In this document: positions 32,578 through 42,434 of the stretch, one piece after another
How the letters are laid out: each line of letters opens with the position of its first letter
Numbering within the stretch: position 1 is the first letter of the stretch
Source: Acidobacteriota bacterium
Lineage (GTDB): Bacteria > Acidobacteriota > Blastocatellia > Pyrinomonadales > Pyrinomonadaceae
DNA: 64,000 bases
Direction of reading: 5' to 3'
Assembly: GCA_025463125.1 (NCBI GenBank)
Contig: JAOAPX010000090.1
Location: forward strand, 1 to 64,000
Program-made: the position numbers and the translations under genes
The notes under the pieces: generated by a model
Database searches by the model: none
The model's input: only the letters and a program-made list of their open reading frames with translations
What the model was told of the DNA's origin: nothing

Positions 32578-33678
32578 CTAATTAATTTCTAATAAAGAAT
32601 TACAAATGCGTTCCGCCGCTCTGCCGTCCCAGAGCGGCGGAATTTTTTTGTTTTCGGAAACAGTTTCACCGGATAAAATTCGAAACGCCGCATTTGTGAT
32701 TTTACCCGAATCAGTTCCGACTAAAACGTTAGTTCCCATTTCAATCGTGATCGGTCGCTCTGTGTTTTCGCGCAGCGTCAGGCAAGGAACGCCGAGCGCG
32801 GTCGTTTCTTCCTGTAGCCCGCCGGAATCGGTCAAAACAAGTCGCGCGCCGCTGTAAAGCCGCAGGAAATCAAGATAACCGAGCGGATCGATGAGTTTTA
32901 TACCGGAGTTTTCGACCTTTTCGGCAAAGCCGAATTTAGCGATGTTCGCCTTTGTCCGCGGGTGCGCCGGGAAAATGACCGGAAGATGCTCGCTTACCCG
33001 GGAGAGCGCGTCGAGCAGATTTTCAAAAACGCCCGCTTCATCGACGTTTGAAGGACGGTGAAGCGTGGTCACCGCGTACCGGTTTTCCTTCAAACCTAAA
33101 TTTTCACGAACCGCGGATTTTTTCGCGAGCTCAAGACTATAAAAAAGCGAATCGATCATCACGTTTCCGACGAAATTTATTTTTTCCGCCGGAACGCCTT
33201 CGCGCCGGAGGTTTTCGTCGGCGTCCTGCGAGGTCGTTAAAAGCAGATCGGAAATCGAATCGGTTAAAATACGGTTGATTTCCTCGGGCATCGAGCGGTC
33301 GCGCGAGCGAAGACCGGCTTCGACGTGAGCGATTTTAACGCCCAGTTTCGAGCAGACGAGCGCGCATGCAATCGTCGAATTAACATCGCCGACGACTAAA
33401 ACCCAATCGGGTTTTTCCCGCAAAACAACCGGCTCGAACGCCGTCATAATCCTCGCGGTTTGAACCGCGTGTGAAGCCGAACCGACTTCCAGATGATAAT
33501 CCGGCGCGGGAATTCCCAAATCGACAAAAAAAGAATCCGACATCGCCGCGTCGTAATGCTGCCCGGTGTGAACGATAAGCGGCGTGAAATCATTTTCGCG
33601 CCGCAGCATTTCGCGCTGAATCGGCGCAATTTTCATAAAATTCGGACGTGCGCCGACGACGTTCAGGATTTTGAGCAT
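32578..33678 (-). CDS. wecB: UDP-N-acetylglucosamine 2-epimerase (non-hydrolysing)
   Basis: The enzyme converts UDP-GlcNAc to UDP-ManNAc for surface polysaccharide synthesis. The start 'LNVVGARPNFMKIAPI', the 'HTGQHYDAAMSDSFFVDLGIP' block, 'GDVNSTIACALVCSKLG', 'HVEAGLRSRDRSMPEEINR' and 'DSGGLQEETTALGVPCLTLR' are diagnostic. Length is 366. Its stop codon is only 2 nt from that of the convergent rhodanese gene, and no terminator lies between them. The nucleotide-sugar dehydrogenase upstream on the same strand is the likely partner, making a uronic-acid sugar. Confidence 0.95.
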   Translation of the reverse strand: MLKILNVVGARPNFMKIAPIQREMLRRENDFTPLIVHTGQHYDAAMSDSFFVDLGIPAPDYHLEVGSASHAVQTARIMTAFEPVVLREKPDWVLVVGDVNSTIACALVCSKLGVKIAHVEAGLRSRDRSMPEEINRILTDSISDLLLTTSQDADENLRREGVPAEKINFVGNVMIDSLFYSLELAKKSAVRENLGLKENRYAVTTLHRPSNVDEAGVFENLLDALSRVSEHLPVIFPAHPRTKANIAKFGFAEKVENSGIKLIDPLGYLDFLRLYSGARLVLTDSGGLQEETTALGVPCLTLRENTERPITIEMGTNVLVGTDSGKITNAAFRILSGETVSENKKIPPLWDGRAAERICNSLLEIN

Positions 33679-33733
33679 AAATTTTGTCTGTTGAAATTTA
33701 TTTTATTTATTGAGAATTTAGCGATAAAAAACA

Positions 33734-33836
33734 ATTTAACCACAGATTTTCACGGATGAACATAAATAAAAGCCGGATTATTTTTTATAAATCCCGATTT
33801 TTACCTGTGTCTGTCCGCGTGAATCTGCGGTTAAAT
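33734..33836. repeat. Dispersed-type intergenic inverted-repeat element
   Basis: The 103-nt segment between the dehydrogenase and wecB has imperfect outer arms, atttaaccacagatt and aatctgcggttaaat, with inner cacgga and tccgcg continuing the pairing. The words tccgcg and atctgcggtt recur in the element near 44.2 kb. It looks like a member of a small REP/MITE-like family; no coding potential is present. Confidence 0.6.
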
Positions 33837-33862
33837 TTACCTTTCGCTTTAAGCCGGTGTCA

Positions 33863-35218
33863 CTACAAACGCACTATTTTCGCTTTGCTTCCGTTTCTGG
33901 TTTCTTCTTTGAGAGCGTTGCGCGTGTCAACGATGACCGATGCGAGATTGCAGACGCGTTTGTAATCAACGTCCGAGTGTTCCGTGCAGATGACGACGCA
34001 ATCAGCAGAAGAAATCATCTCATCGGTCAATTCCTGATTGTAAAGCGGCTCGCCCGCGCCGATCGTGTAAGCGTGGTCGAACGTGACTTCAGGCACAAAG
34101 GCGTCGTGATAAACAATCTCCGCGCCGCGTGAACGAAGCAAATCTATTACCGAAAGGGCGGGAGATTCGCGCATATCGTCGATGTCTTTTTTGTATGCGA
34201 CGCCTAAGATTAAAATCTTCGAGCCTTTCACAGACTTTTCATTTTCGTTCAGCGCATCGCGAACCAGACCGGCAACATATTTCGGCATCGAAGAATTGAT
34301 TTCTTCCGCCAAAGTAATAAATCTCGAATCAAAACCGTGCTGGCGCGCTTTCCAGGAAAGATAATGCGGATCGAGCGGAATGCAGTGCCCGCCGATGCCC
34401 GGTCCCGGATAAAACGGCATAAAGCCGAACGGTTTCGTCGCCGCCGCGCGAACTACTTCCCACGTATCGATTCCGAGCGCGTTGCAGACTTTCGCCATTT
34501 CATTCGCCATTCCGATATTGATGGCGCGAAAAGTGTTTTCCCATAATTTGCAGGCTTCAGCGACGCGAGCCGATGAAACGGCGTGAACTTTTTCGACAAT
34601 TTCAGAATAAAGCTGGGCGGCGACTTCCGTCGAATCCGCGCCGACTCCGCCGACGACTTTCGTGATATTGTGCGTTTGAAACTGCGGATTGCCCGGATCG
34701 ACGCGCTCGGGCGAAAAAGCGAGCAGAAAATCTTCGTCGAGTTTTAACCCGGCTTCTTCGATCATCGGCTGCAGAACTTCGTCGGTCGTGCCCGGATAGG
34801 TGGTCGATTCGAGAATGACGAGCTGACCGCGGCGCGCGTGTTTTTTGATTTCTTCGCCCGCCGCCAAAATATACGACATATCCGGGTCTTTGGTTTTTCT
34901 CAAAGGCGTCGGAACGCAGATGATAATCACGTCGCATTTATTCAGCTGCGAAAAATCAATCGTCGCCGTAAATTTCCCAGCCTCCAGTGCTTTACCGACA
35001 TTTTCCGACGGAACGTCAACGATATGAGAGCTGCCCTGATTTAGCCCGTCAACCTTTTTCCGGTCAACTTCAAACCCTATTGTCGGAAAACTTTTTAAGG
35101 CAAACTCGATAATCAGCGGCAGCCCGACATAACCTAAACCGATAACGCCGATGGTTGCGGTTTTGTCCGCGATAAGATTCTTTAACTCGTCTTTGATCAT
35201 TAATTTGAAATATTGCAA
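33863..35218 (-). CDS. Nucleotide-sugar dehydrogenase (WbpA/WecC type)
   Basis: This NAD-dependent enzyme oxidises a UDP-HexNAc C6 hydroxyl to a carboxylate in two steps. The Rossmann motif is 'IGVIGLGYVGLPLI', and the catalytic Cys sits in 'GPGIGGHCIPLDPHYL'. 'AFSPERVDPGNP' and 'ENTFRAINIGMANEMA' are typical. Because wecB lies downstream on the same strand, the substrate may be UDP-GlcNAc or UDP-ManNAc; sequence alone does not decide. Two starts are possible: ATG at 35218 (451 residues) or 'MIKDELKN' at 35200; neither has a strong ribosome-binding site. An intergenic repeat separates it from wecB. Confidence 0.92.
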   Translation of the reverse strand: MQYFKLMIKDELKNLIADKTATIGVIGLGYVGLPLIIEFALKSFPTIGFEVDRKKVDGLNQGSSHIVDVPSENVGKALEAGKFTATIDFSQLNKCDVIIICVPTPLRKTKDPDMSYILAAGEEIKKHARRGQLVILESTTYPGTTDEVLQPMIEEAGLKLDEDFLLAFSPERVDPGNPQFQTHNITKVVGGVGADSTEVAAQLYSEIVEKVHAVSSARVAEACKLWENTFRAINIGMANEMAKVCNALGIDTWEVVRAAATKPFGFMPFYPGPGIGGHCIPLDPHYLSWKARQHGFDSRFITLAEEINSSMPKYVAGLVRDALNENEKSVKGSKILILGVAYKKDIDDMRESPALSVIDLLRSRGAEIVYHDAFVPEVTFDHAYTIGAGEPLYNQELTDEMISSADCVVICTEHSDVDYKRVCNLASVIVDTRNALKEETRNGSKAKIVRL

Positions 35219-35428
35219 ATAAACATATTTTTGTGTTTATAAAGAAGGATTGTATTTTATTCGGCGTGTTTTCCGAAAGATTTAGACTAAGGTAACCAAC
35301 TTTGTTAGTCAAGAATATACTCGTATAAAAAACTGTTTATGGTAGAATGATTTGACGAAAATCGCCGGTTCATTCTATGATTTTCCGCCGCGCCTTAAAC
35401 TTCAACTTACAAAATAAAGCGACAATCT

Positions 35429-36625
35429 ATGAACTCTGAAATAAATTCCGCGAATCCCGCTGTCAAAGCCATCATTTCCGGAGCAGCGCCGCGTCCGGCT
35501 CAAGTTGCCGCCGCGCGCGGAATTCTGCCTCTGCCGATCGGCGATTTGCTTGAAGTTCTTGTAGCGCTTGCCAGAGCCGATGACGCAGAGCTTGCCGGAA
35601 ACGCCCGGGCGACTATTGCTTCGCAAGACGCCAGCCAGCTTCTGAATGTTCTGAAAACCGATACTATCGCTCCGCAGGTTTTAAGTTTTTTCGCCGCGCG
35701 CGAAAAGATGCCGAGAGAAATCCACGAAGCGATTTTAACCAATCCGAAAACACCGCCCGAAGCGATCGCGAGTTTTGCGAGCACGACCCAAAACGGCGAA
35801 TTGCTCGAATACATTTCGCTAAACCAGCAGCTTTTGATTCGCACCCCGGCGATTATCGAGGCGATCGTCAACAACCCGCATCGAACCGCCGAAGCCGAGC
35901 GCCGCGCATCGGAAGTAAAACGAGAATTTTTTGAAAAAGAACGAGGCGCACAGCAAATCGCCAATGAGCTGCGAGCGCGCGGACAGGAAGCAGCCGCCGA
36001 ATTTATGGAAAATTCGGAAAGCGAGCTAAGTCTTGAAGACGCGCTTTTTCTTGCCCGGCACATCGAAGTTCCCGACTCGGAAACCGATGATTCTTGGCTT
36101 TTGCTCGAACACATCGAGGAATTTTACGAGGAAACCGGCGAGCGGCGCGAAGCGGTTATCGGTAAAATTTTAGGCGATTTGCGAATAGAAGAAGACGGGG
36201 TTTCAAACGATCGGATTTCGATGATCAATCGCATTATGCGAATGAAAATGAAAGATCGAGTTTTGATGGCGATGAAAGGCGACCGCGAAGCGCGAAACGT
36301 TTTAATTCGCGATCCGAACCGCATCGTCGCGCAAGCCGTTGTCCAGAATCCGCGCATCACCGAACAGGAAATCGAAAAGATTGCCGCAATGCGAACCGCG
36401 CCCGAAGAAGTTTTGCGGCAAATCTGCGTTAACCGGAACTTTGCCCGCAATTACACGATTATCCATAACCTGGCGCGAAATCCGCGCACGCCGTTCGCCA
36501 ATGCGGTGAGCATTTTATCGCGTCTGCAAGTGTCTGATTTAACGGCTATTTCAAAAAACCGGAATGTTTCCGACGCCGTCAGAAGACAGGCTGGACGACT
36601 TGTCGCCGCCCGCACCGGAAGATAA
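35429..36625 (+). CDS. Helical-repeat protein of unknown function
   Basis: The 398-residue protein lacks a signal peptide and is almost entirely helical. It contains repeating units with an N-P turn: 'HEAILTNPKTPPEAIASF', 'IEAIVNNPHRTAEAE', 'NVLIRDPNRIVAQAVVQNPR', 'HNLARNPRTPFANAV'. This resembles HEAT/leucine-rich-variant repeats that form a curved binding surface. A highly charged centre ('EFYEETGERREAVIGKIL') splits two repeat blocks. No catalytic motif is visible, and no named family is assigned. It has a strong terminator downstream. Confidence 0.7.
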   Translation: MNSEINSANPAVKAIISGAAPRPAQVAAARGILPLPIGDLLEVLVALARADDAELAGNARATIASQDASQLLNVLKTDTIAPQVLSFFAAREKMPREIHEAILTNPKTPPEAIASFASTTQNGELLEYISLNQQLLIRTPAIIEAIVNNPHRTAEAERRASEVKREFFEKERGAQQIANELRARGQEAAAEFMENSESELSLEDALFLARHIEVPDSETDDSWLLLEHIEEFYEETGERREAVIGKILGDLRIEEDGVSNDRISMINRIMRMKMKDRVLMAMKGDREARNVLIRDPNRIVAQAVVQNPRITEQEIEKIAAMRTAPEEVLRQICVNRNFARNYTIIHNLARNPRTPFANAVSILSRLQVSDLTAISKNRNVSDAVRRQAGRLVAARTGR

Positions 36626-36641
36626 GACTAGAGACATAAAA

Positions 36642-36665
36642 GAAAAAAGAAAAAAGAAAAAAGAA
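36642..36665. repeat. 7-nt period purine tract (gaaaaaa)
   Basis: Guanines at 36642, 36649, 36656 and 36663 in an A-rich run give a 7-bp tandem repeat between the helical-repeat gene and its terminator. Confidence 0.8.
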
Positions 36666-36672
36666 ATAAAGG

Positions 36673-36714
36673 CGAAAACGCGAAACTTGTTACAGCTTCG
36701 CGTTTTCGTTTTTT
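36673..36714 (+). terminator. Strong Rho-independent terminator
   Basis: A perfect 12-bp stem (cgaaaacgcgaa / ttcgcgttttcg) with a 12-nt loop runs into six T residues. It ends the helical-repeat gene transcript. Confidence 0.92.
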
Positions 36715-37043
36715 GAAATAACCTCCCGAAAAAAACTTATAAAAGCATTCCGCCTTTTTTAATATTTTTTTCATCCTTTTAATATTTTTTCCATCCAGGA
36801 TTTTTTGTTTCTCGACGTCGTTTAAATTGTCGTTCGGCGGCGAAAGACTTGTTAAAATCTCCTATTTTTCTGATTTATTTCCGATCGCGGCGGTTTTCGT
36901 TTCGATACGCGAATTGATTGACCGGAAATGGCTCCGGTGTCAAAATAAATTGCGGAAAATCGCGGAAAATCGCAAAAGATTAAGGAAGATTGAAGAAAGG
37001 ATTTTCGCTCCGTATATGTTTTTATAATTTGCGTGTAATCCTG
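36715..37043. other. Non-coding gap upstream of the large kinase gene
   Basis: This 329-nt stretch is AT-rich and holds a repeated 'aatattttttcatcc' word (about 36760-36795) and 'cgcggaaaat' twice (36950-36970). The ORF track shows a 66-codon plus-strand frame here, which I consider chance. The promoter of the kinase gene must lie here, but no clear -35/-10 pair stands out. Confidence 0.5.
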
Positions 37044-40000
37044 ATGGAAATACCCGAAGACACTCATGATAATCCGATGATCGGACGGCGCGTCGGCGTT
37101 TACGAGCTAAAAAAAGAGCTTGGGCGCGGCGGAATGGGTGCGGTTTTTTTAGCCGAGCGAGCCGACGGGGAATTTTATCAAACCGTCGCCGTAAAGCTCA
37201 TTAAGCGCGGGATGGATACGGATTTGATTCTCAAGCGTTTTCGCCGCGAGCGTCAGATTTTAGCCGCGCTCAATCATCCGAACATCGCGTATTTTCTCGG
37301 CGGCGGCTCGACGCCCGACGGCTTGCCGTATTTCGTTATGGAATACATTGAAGGCGCGCCGCTTTATCGTTTTTGCGATGAAAACGATCTCGACGTCAAC
37401 GAACGCTTAAAGCTTTTCCGGCAGATTTGCTACGCCGTCGAAGCCGCGCATCAAATAAAGGTTATCCATCGCGATTTAAAGCCTTCGAACATTCTTGTAA
37501 AACCGGGCGGCAAAACGAAGCTGCTTGATTTCGGCATCGCAAAGGTTTTAGACCCGGAATTATCCGTCACGGAAATCGACCCGACATCGACGCAGATGCG
37601 CGCGCTGACGGCTGAATACGCTTCGCCCGAACAAATCAAAGGCGAGCAGGTAACGCCGGCTTCGGACATATACAGTTTGGGCATAATGCTTTACGAGCTT
37701 TTAACCGGTCATCGCCCTTATAACGTTAAAAGAAAAGCGCCGAGCGAGGCGGCGCGCATTATCTGCGAAGAAGAACCGGCTCGACCGTCTTCTTTAATTG
37801 TTCGCCCGTCTTTAGAGATTCATCAAACATTTTCGCCGATCGAAACCGATAAACACAGCAATCGTAAAAACGAACCGATAAAAGAAGATTTAGAAAAAAT
37901 AATCTTAAAAACGCTTAGAAAAAACTCGTCCGAGCGTTACCAGTCAGCCGAAGATTTAGCCGCGGATATTACGAATTATCTCGAAGGTCGCGCCGTAAAC
38001 GCCGAATATTTTACCGCGCGCGCGCAACCGGTCGCGCCGAACGAGGGCGGTGCGCGTTCGATTGCGATTTTGCCTTTTAAAATGCTCGGCTCTAAACAAA
38101 CCGGCAATACGGGCAATGAATTTTTAGGGATCGGGCTGGCGGATTCGCTGGTTTCGCGTCTGAGCGGCGTGCAGAGATTAATAGTCCGACCGACAAGTTC
38201 GGCGTTGCCGTTCAGCGAAACCGACCCGTTCCAAGCCGGCAGCGCTTTGGGAGTTGATTATGTGTTAAACGGAAACATCCGGCGCATCGGCAATCGAATT
38301 CGGGTTTCGGCGCAGCTTTTAAGCATTGCGGAAAATTCAACAAGCTGGGCACGTGTTTTTGACGCCGAATCGGTTGATGTTCTCGAACTGGAAGATTCGA
38401 TCTCCGAAAAAGTCGCCGTCGCCGTGCTGCCGCAGCTGACCGGCGAAGAACGACGCCGTTTGGAAAAACGCGGCACAAACAAACCCGAAGCTTTTCAGGC
38501 TTACCTGCGCGGACGTTATTTCTGGAACAAGTTTACAAATGAATACTTGCTGAAAGCATTCGAATCTTACCGCGAAGCCATCGAGCTTGACCCGAATTAC
38601 GCGCTGGCGCACGTCGGCATCGCCGATTTTTACAATTGGACGGCGATTTTCGGGCAGATGCCTTCAAAGGAAGCTTTTCCGAAAGCGATAAAAGCCGCCG
38701 AGCGCGCTCTGGAAATCGACGGTTCTCTGGGCGAAGCTTACGCAGTGCTCGCATTTCCGACATTTCTTTACGACTGGAACTGGGAGGAAAGTCTGCGCCT
38801 GATTCGGCGCGCTTTGGAGCTTAATCCGAATTTCTCTTTTGCCCACGAGTATTACTCAAATTTTCTTTCATCGCAGGGCTTGTTCGATGAAGCGCTCGCT
38901 GAAATCAAGCTCTCCGAAGAACTCGATCCGCTTTCGCCGCGAGCAATGATTATGACTGCCTGGACTTTATACCAAACGCGGAATTACAACGAAGCCGTCG
39001 CCAAAGCAAGAAAAGCCAACGAGATGGAAAAGGATTTTCCGCAGGGCTGGATGCATCTCGGAAACAGCCTTGTCTACGCGGGACATATCAAAGAAGGCGT
39101 CGCCGCGCTGCGTAAAAGCTCGGAGCTTTGGGAAGATTCCGGGCTGCCCCGCCATCTTCTTTGTTTTGCGCTGGTTGCCGACGGTCAGCGCGATGAAGCG
39201 AGAAAAGTGCTCGAAGAAATACTGGAAATCAGCCGAAGGCAGCACGTAAAGCCGTATTTCATCGCTATGGCTTATGTTGCCGTCGGTGAAAGCGACGCGG
39301 CGTTCGAATGGTTTGAAAAAGCAATCGAAGAGCGCAACGAATGGATGATCTGGTTTGGAATCGACCCGAAATTGGACGCTTTGCGGAACGACCCGCGTTA
39401 CACCGAAATTCTAAAACGAACAAAAAACCCGATAATAAACCGGCAAATTAACCTTTCCGCTCCGGCGCCGATTACCACAAATCGTGAAAAATCCATTGCA
39501 GTTTTGCCGTTTAACGTGATCGGCGCGGCACAAACCGGCGATACCGACGACGTTTATTTGAGCATCGGTCTGGCAGACGCGCTGACGATGCGGCTTTCAA
39601 ATATTCGACGTTTTGTTGTTCGCCCGACCAGCTCCGTCATCAGTTTCACAAGCGACAAGGATTCGTTTTTATCCGGCAAAGAGCTCGGCGTCGAATACGT
39701 GGTTGAAGGCAATATCCGGCGCGTCGGCGATAAAATCCGCGTTACGGCGCAGCTTCTGGATATAAAAAACCACTCGACGCGCTGGGCGGAAAAATTCGAT
39801 GAAAAGTTTACAGACGTTCTCGAATTTGAAGATTTGATTTCCGAGCGGGTCGCTAAATCCTTGATTACGAGTTTGACCGGCGAAGAACTCAAACAAATCA
39901 AAAAGCGCGGAACCGACAACTCAGAAGCTTACAAAGAATATTTGCGCGGGCGCCATTACTGGAATCAGTTTACGCCGGAAGGCTTTGTCAAAGCACTCGC

Positions 40001-40904
40001 AAGCTATCATCGCGCCGTTGAGATCGCGCCTGATTACGCGCTCGCTTACGCGGGAATCGCCGATTACCACAATTTTCTCGGCGTTTACGCCATTAAACCG
40101 TTCGCCGAAACCTCAGCCGCGTCGAAAAAAGCGGCGCTCAAAGCTATTTCGATCGACGATACGCTTGCCGAAGCCTACGCCGCGCTCGGTTTTGCCGCGC
40201 AGATGGGTGATTTCGATTGGGAAGCGGCGGGAAATCATTTGCGCCGTTCGATAGAACTCAATCCGAATTACGTTCTCGGGCGGGTTTGGTATTGTTATTA
40301 TCTTGTGATGCGCGGCGAGTACGATGAAGCTTTCGCGCAGATTCAGCGCGCCCTCAAGCTCGATCCGCACACGCCGATCGTGCCGCAAACTTTAAATTGG
40401 GCGCTTTATCACTCTCGCCGGTACGCCGAAGCGCTCGAAGCGACGACTCGTTTTACCGAGGAAAATCCGAATTACGGACTGGGCTACGTTTTTTTATGTT
40501 CGGTGCTCAGCCGCGAAAAACAGTTTGATAAAGCTTTGCAAACCTGTCAGCGCGCGATAAAGCTTCTCGGTCGAAGCCCTTACACTTTGTGCTGGCTGGC
40601 TTCGATTTATGCGGCGGCGGGCAATCGCAGGCAAGCTTTAGCGCTGATCGAGGAAATCCGGCAAATGTCTGCCTCGCAGTACGTTTCGCCATATTTGCTG
40701 GCGATGGCGCATCTTAATTTAGGCGATAAGGAAAAAGCTTTCGCGCAGTTAAACGAAGCTTTGGAAATCCGCGACGGCAGGCTCAACTGGCTCGGCGTCG
40801 ATCCGCAGTTTGACGCGCTGCGCGACGACGCTCGTTTCGCGGAGCTTCTACGCCGGACAAACAACCCGATGTTTCGCGCCTTTCAGTTGAACAACACAAA
40901 ATAA
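37044..40904 (+). CDS. Large Ser/Thr protein kinase with duplicated FlgO/TolB-N-like + TPR module
   Basis: The 1,286-residue protein starts with an intact kinase domain (about 15-315): glycine loop 'LGRGGMGAVF', Lys51 in 'VAVKLI', catalytic 'HRDLKPSN' (Asp144), 'DFG' (162-164) and 'ASPEQ'. There is no transmembrane segment. Two homologous modules follow (about 338-800 and 815-1286), each with a 'SIA(I/V)LPF' domain like those of adenylate-cyclase/FlgO-type proteins, then several TPRs and an end block 'GIDPKLDALRNDPRY' or 'GVDPQFDALRDDARF'. The modules differ enough that the duplication is old. The ORF track begins at a TTG; the ATG at 37044 ('MEIPEDTHDNP') is a better start. Soluble location implies an intracellular sensor or scaffold. 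Substrates are unknown. Confidence 0.9.
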   Translation: MEIPEDTHDNPMIGRRVGVYELKKELGRGGMGAVFLAERADGEFYQTVAVKLIKRGMDTDLILKRFRRERQILAALNHPNIAYFLGGGSTPDGLPYFVMEYIEGAPLYRFCDENDLDVNERLKLFRQICYAVEAAHQIKVIHRDLKPSNILVKPGGKTKLLDFGIAKVLDPELSVTEIDPTSTQMRALTAEYASPEQIKGEQVTPASDIYSLGIMLYELLTGHRPYNVKRKAPSEAARIICEEEPARPSSLIVRPSLEIHQTFSPIETDKHSNRKNEPIKEDLEKIILKTLRKNSSERYQSAEDLAADITNYLEGRAVNAEYFTARAQPVAPNEGGARSIAILPFKMLGSKQTGNTGNEFLGIGLADSLVSRLSGVQRLIVRPTSSALPFSETDPFQAGSALGVDYVLNGNIRRIGNRIRVSAQLLSIAENSTSWARVFDAESVDVLELEDSISEKVAVAVLPQLTGEERRRLEKRGTNKPEAFQAYLRGRYFWNKFTNEYLLKAFESYREAIELDPNYALAHVGIADFYNWTAIFGQMPSKEAFPKAIKAAERALEIDGSLGEAYAVLAFPTFLYDWNWEESLRLIRRALELNPNFSFAHEYYSNFLSSQGLFDEALAEIKLSEELDPLSPRAMIMTAWTLYQTRNYNEAVAKARKANEMEKDFPQGWMHLGNSLVYAGHIKEGVAALRKSSELWEDSGLPRHLLCFALVADGQRDEARKVLEEILEISRRQHVKPYFIAMAYVAVGESDAAFEWFEKAIEERNEWMIWFGIDPKLDALRNDPRYTEILKRTKNPIINRQINLSAPAPITTNREKSIAVLPFNVIGAAQTGDTDDVYLSIGLADALTMRLSNIRRFVVRPTSSVISFTSDKDSFLSGKELGVEYVVEGNIRRVGDKIRVTAQLLDIKNHSTRWAEKFDEKFTDVLEFEDLISERVAKSLITSLTGEELKQIKKRGTDNSEAYKEYLRGRHYWNQFTPEGFVKALASYHRAVEIAPDYALAYAGIADYHNFLGVYAIKPFAETSAASKKAALKAISIDDTLAEAYAALGFAAQMGDFDWEAAGNHLRRSIELNPNYVLGRVWYCYYLVMRGEYDEAFAQIQRALKLDPHTPIVPQTLNWALYHSRRYAEALEATTRFTEENPNYGLGYVFLCSVLSREKQFDKALQTCQRAIKLLGRSPYTLCWLASIYAAAGNRRQALALIEEIRQMSASQYVSPYLLAMAHLNLGDKEKAFAQLNEALEIRDGRLNWLGVDPQFDALRDDARFAELLRRTNNPMFRAFQLNNTK

Positions 40905-40970
40905 GCTCGCTTATTTTGTGGGCGCGCGGCTTGTTTTATCAAGCATTTCACGCAAAACCTTTCTTTTGTT

Positions 40971-41504
40971 TTAGAGAAATCCCGAAACTTTTCCGGTTTT
41001 AACAAATGTTCCCGCTATATCCGTCAGCGTGTGGCTTGCCGCGCCGAGCCATAAACCTATGAAAACGGACGGAAACGCGTTTTCGCCGATATTCACCCGG
41101 ACAAATTCGCCGATTTGCCGCCAGGTTTTCGTGTATTCCAAAAGATCCGGCAGATTATTGTCGGTAAAAACGGCAATCAAATAAACGGCTAAAAACGATA
41201 AAAGCGTCAGCATGCCCATAAAATAAACGACGCGGAGAAACGTCCCGAACACAAGCCCGTGCGACCAGCGCGAGCGATGTTTGAAAAACGCCTGGTACGG
41301 GTACCAAAAAACGCGAAAAATTCCCCAGCGCGTGTATTGCTTGCTCATCGTATCCAAATCGGGTCCGAACATCAGACCGCCGATTAGAAAAGCGACAGCG
41401 ACAGCCAGAGAAACGGGGAAATTTTCCGTGAATTTCCACGCCGCCGCGAAAACGGGCGCAGTAAAAAAGAATGTGACGGCATCGTGTGTTTTTCCGGAAG
41501 GCAT
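40971..41504 (-). CDS. DUF2227-type putative metal-binding membrane protein
   Basis: The family usually begins 'MPSG(K/R)THD', and this sequence is found at an internal ATG at 41504, so I prefer it to the ORF-track start at 41561. The 177-residue protein has His/Asp residues placed for metal binding ('SGKTHDAVT', 'FGPDLDTMSKQYTRWG', 'HRSRWSHGLVFGTFLR', 'ASHTLTDI') and about four membrane segments. The pattern is that of YdjM-like membrane-bound metal-dependent hydrolases, but activity is not established. It is next to, and transcribed in the same direction as, the EEP/cardiolipin-synthase genes. Confidence 0.78.
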   Translation of the reverse strand: MPSGKTHDAVTFFFTAPVFAAAWKFTENFPVSLAVAVAFLIGGLMFGPDLDTMSKQYTRWGIFRVFWYPYQAFFKHRSRWSHGLVFGTFLRVVYFMGMLTLLSFLAVYLIAVFTDNNLPDLLEYTKTWRQIGEFVRVNIGENAFPSVFIGLWLGAASHTLTDIAGTFVKTGKVSGFL

Positions 41505-41581
41505 TTTAGATTTGAAACGGCAGGCAGATTTATGATTTGAAACGCTTTGCTCTCGCTGCATTATTGTAACCCATACTCTTG

Positions 41582-42307
41582 TTATTTTAAACAGAAATCG
41601 GCGACCAGCGGAAGATGATCCGACGCGACGAGCGCGAGGCGCGTTCGATGTACAAAGGCGTTTTCGATTTTCAGATGATTATCATAATAAATGTGATCGA
41701 GATGCAGAAACGGGAAAATGCCCGGATAAGTGCGTTTTCGCGGCAGATGCTCGCGCAGATCAGCCGAGCGAAAATGACTTTTCAAAAGCCGCGAAGCGAG
41801 CCCGCGCGTCCACTCGTTAAAATCGCCGAGCATAATCCGCGGCGCGTAATGATCGCGGTTTAAGATTTCCGCGTCGAGCAGCCGGATCGCCTGCTTGCGC
41901 CGCTCGAAAAAAGCGGTTCCGAGATGAATATTATAGATATGCAGGTAATCGTTTGAATTGACTTGAATGTCGGCGTGCAGACAGCCGCGCGGCTCGCGTC
42001 CGGGCACTGTAATGTCGTGATTTCTCGTTTCCTTAATCGGAAAACGCGACAAAATCACGTTGCCGTAAAGCCCGCCGAGATGCCGCCGGTTTTCGCCGAT
42101 CCGGTAATCAAAGCCGAGTTCTCCGGCAATAAAACGCGCCTGATCGTCTTTCGCCGCGCCGTTCTGCACGGAAACTACTTCCTGCAAAGCGACGATGTCG
42201 GCATCAATTTCGCGCAGCACGTCGGCGATCCGCAAAGGGCTCGTCTGCAAATCCAAGCCTTTGCATTTGTGAATGTTATAAGTTGCAATCCGAAAACTAC
42301 TCTTCAT
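41582..42307 (-). CDS. Endonuclease/exonuclease/phosphatase-family protein
   Basis: The 241-residue protein has the EEP fold motifs: '[12 protein letters not shown]' (Asn), 'IVALQEVV' (catalytic Glu), 'NIHLGTAF', 'MLGDFNEW' (Asp/Asn) and '[11 protein letters not shown]' (Asp-His). Members cleave phosphodiesters of nucleic acids, lipids or inositols. In E. coli the EEP gene ybhP lies beside the cardiolipin synthase gene ybhO, and here the same pair occurs on the minus strand with the synthase upstream. A phospholipid-linked role is therefore inferred. No signal peptide is seen. Confidence 0.87.
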   Translation of the reverse strand: MKSSFRIATYNIHKCKGLDLQTSPLRIADVLREIDADIVALQEVVSVQNGAAKDDQARFIAGELGFDYRIGENRRHLGGLYGNVILSRFPIKETRNHDITVPGREPRGCLHADIQVNSNDYLHIYNIHLGTAFFERRKQAIRLLDAEILNRDHYAPRIMLGDFNEWTRGLASRLLKSHFRSADLREHLPRKRTYPGIFPFLHLDHIYYDNHLKIENAFVHRTRLALVASDHLPLVADFCLK

Positions 42308-42434
42308 TTTATAAAGCTTGATACACGAATAAATAAAAACTCACCAAACGGAAATCAAAGATAAACCGGAATAATACGGAATAATACGAAATAATATGAA
42401 AGAAATTTTCAATTCTTAAATTCTGTTATTCGTT

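Noticed and set aside
36827-37027. 66-residue plus-strand ORF before the large kinase
   Set aside because: No ribosome-binding site, no recognisable pattern, and it overlaps the upstream extension of the kinase frame; treated as chance.
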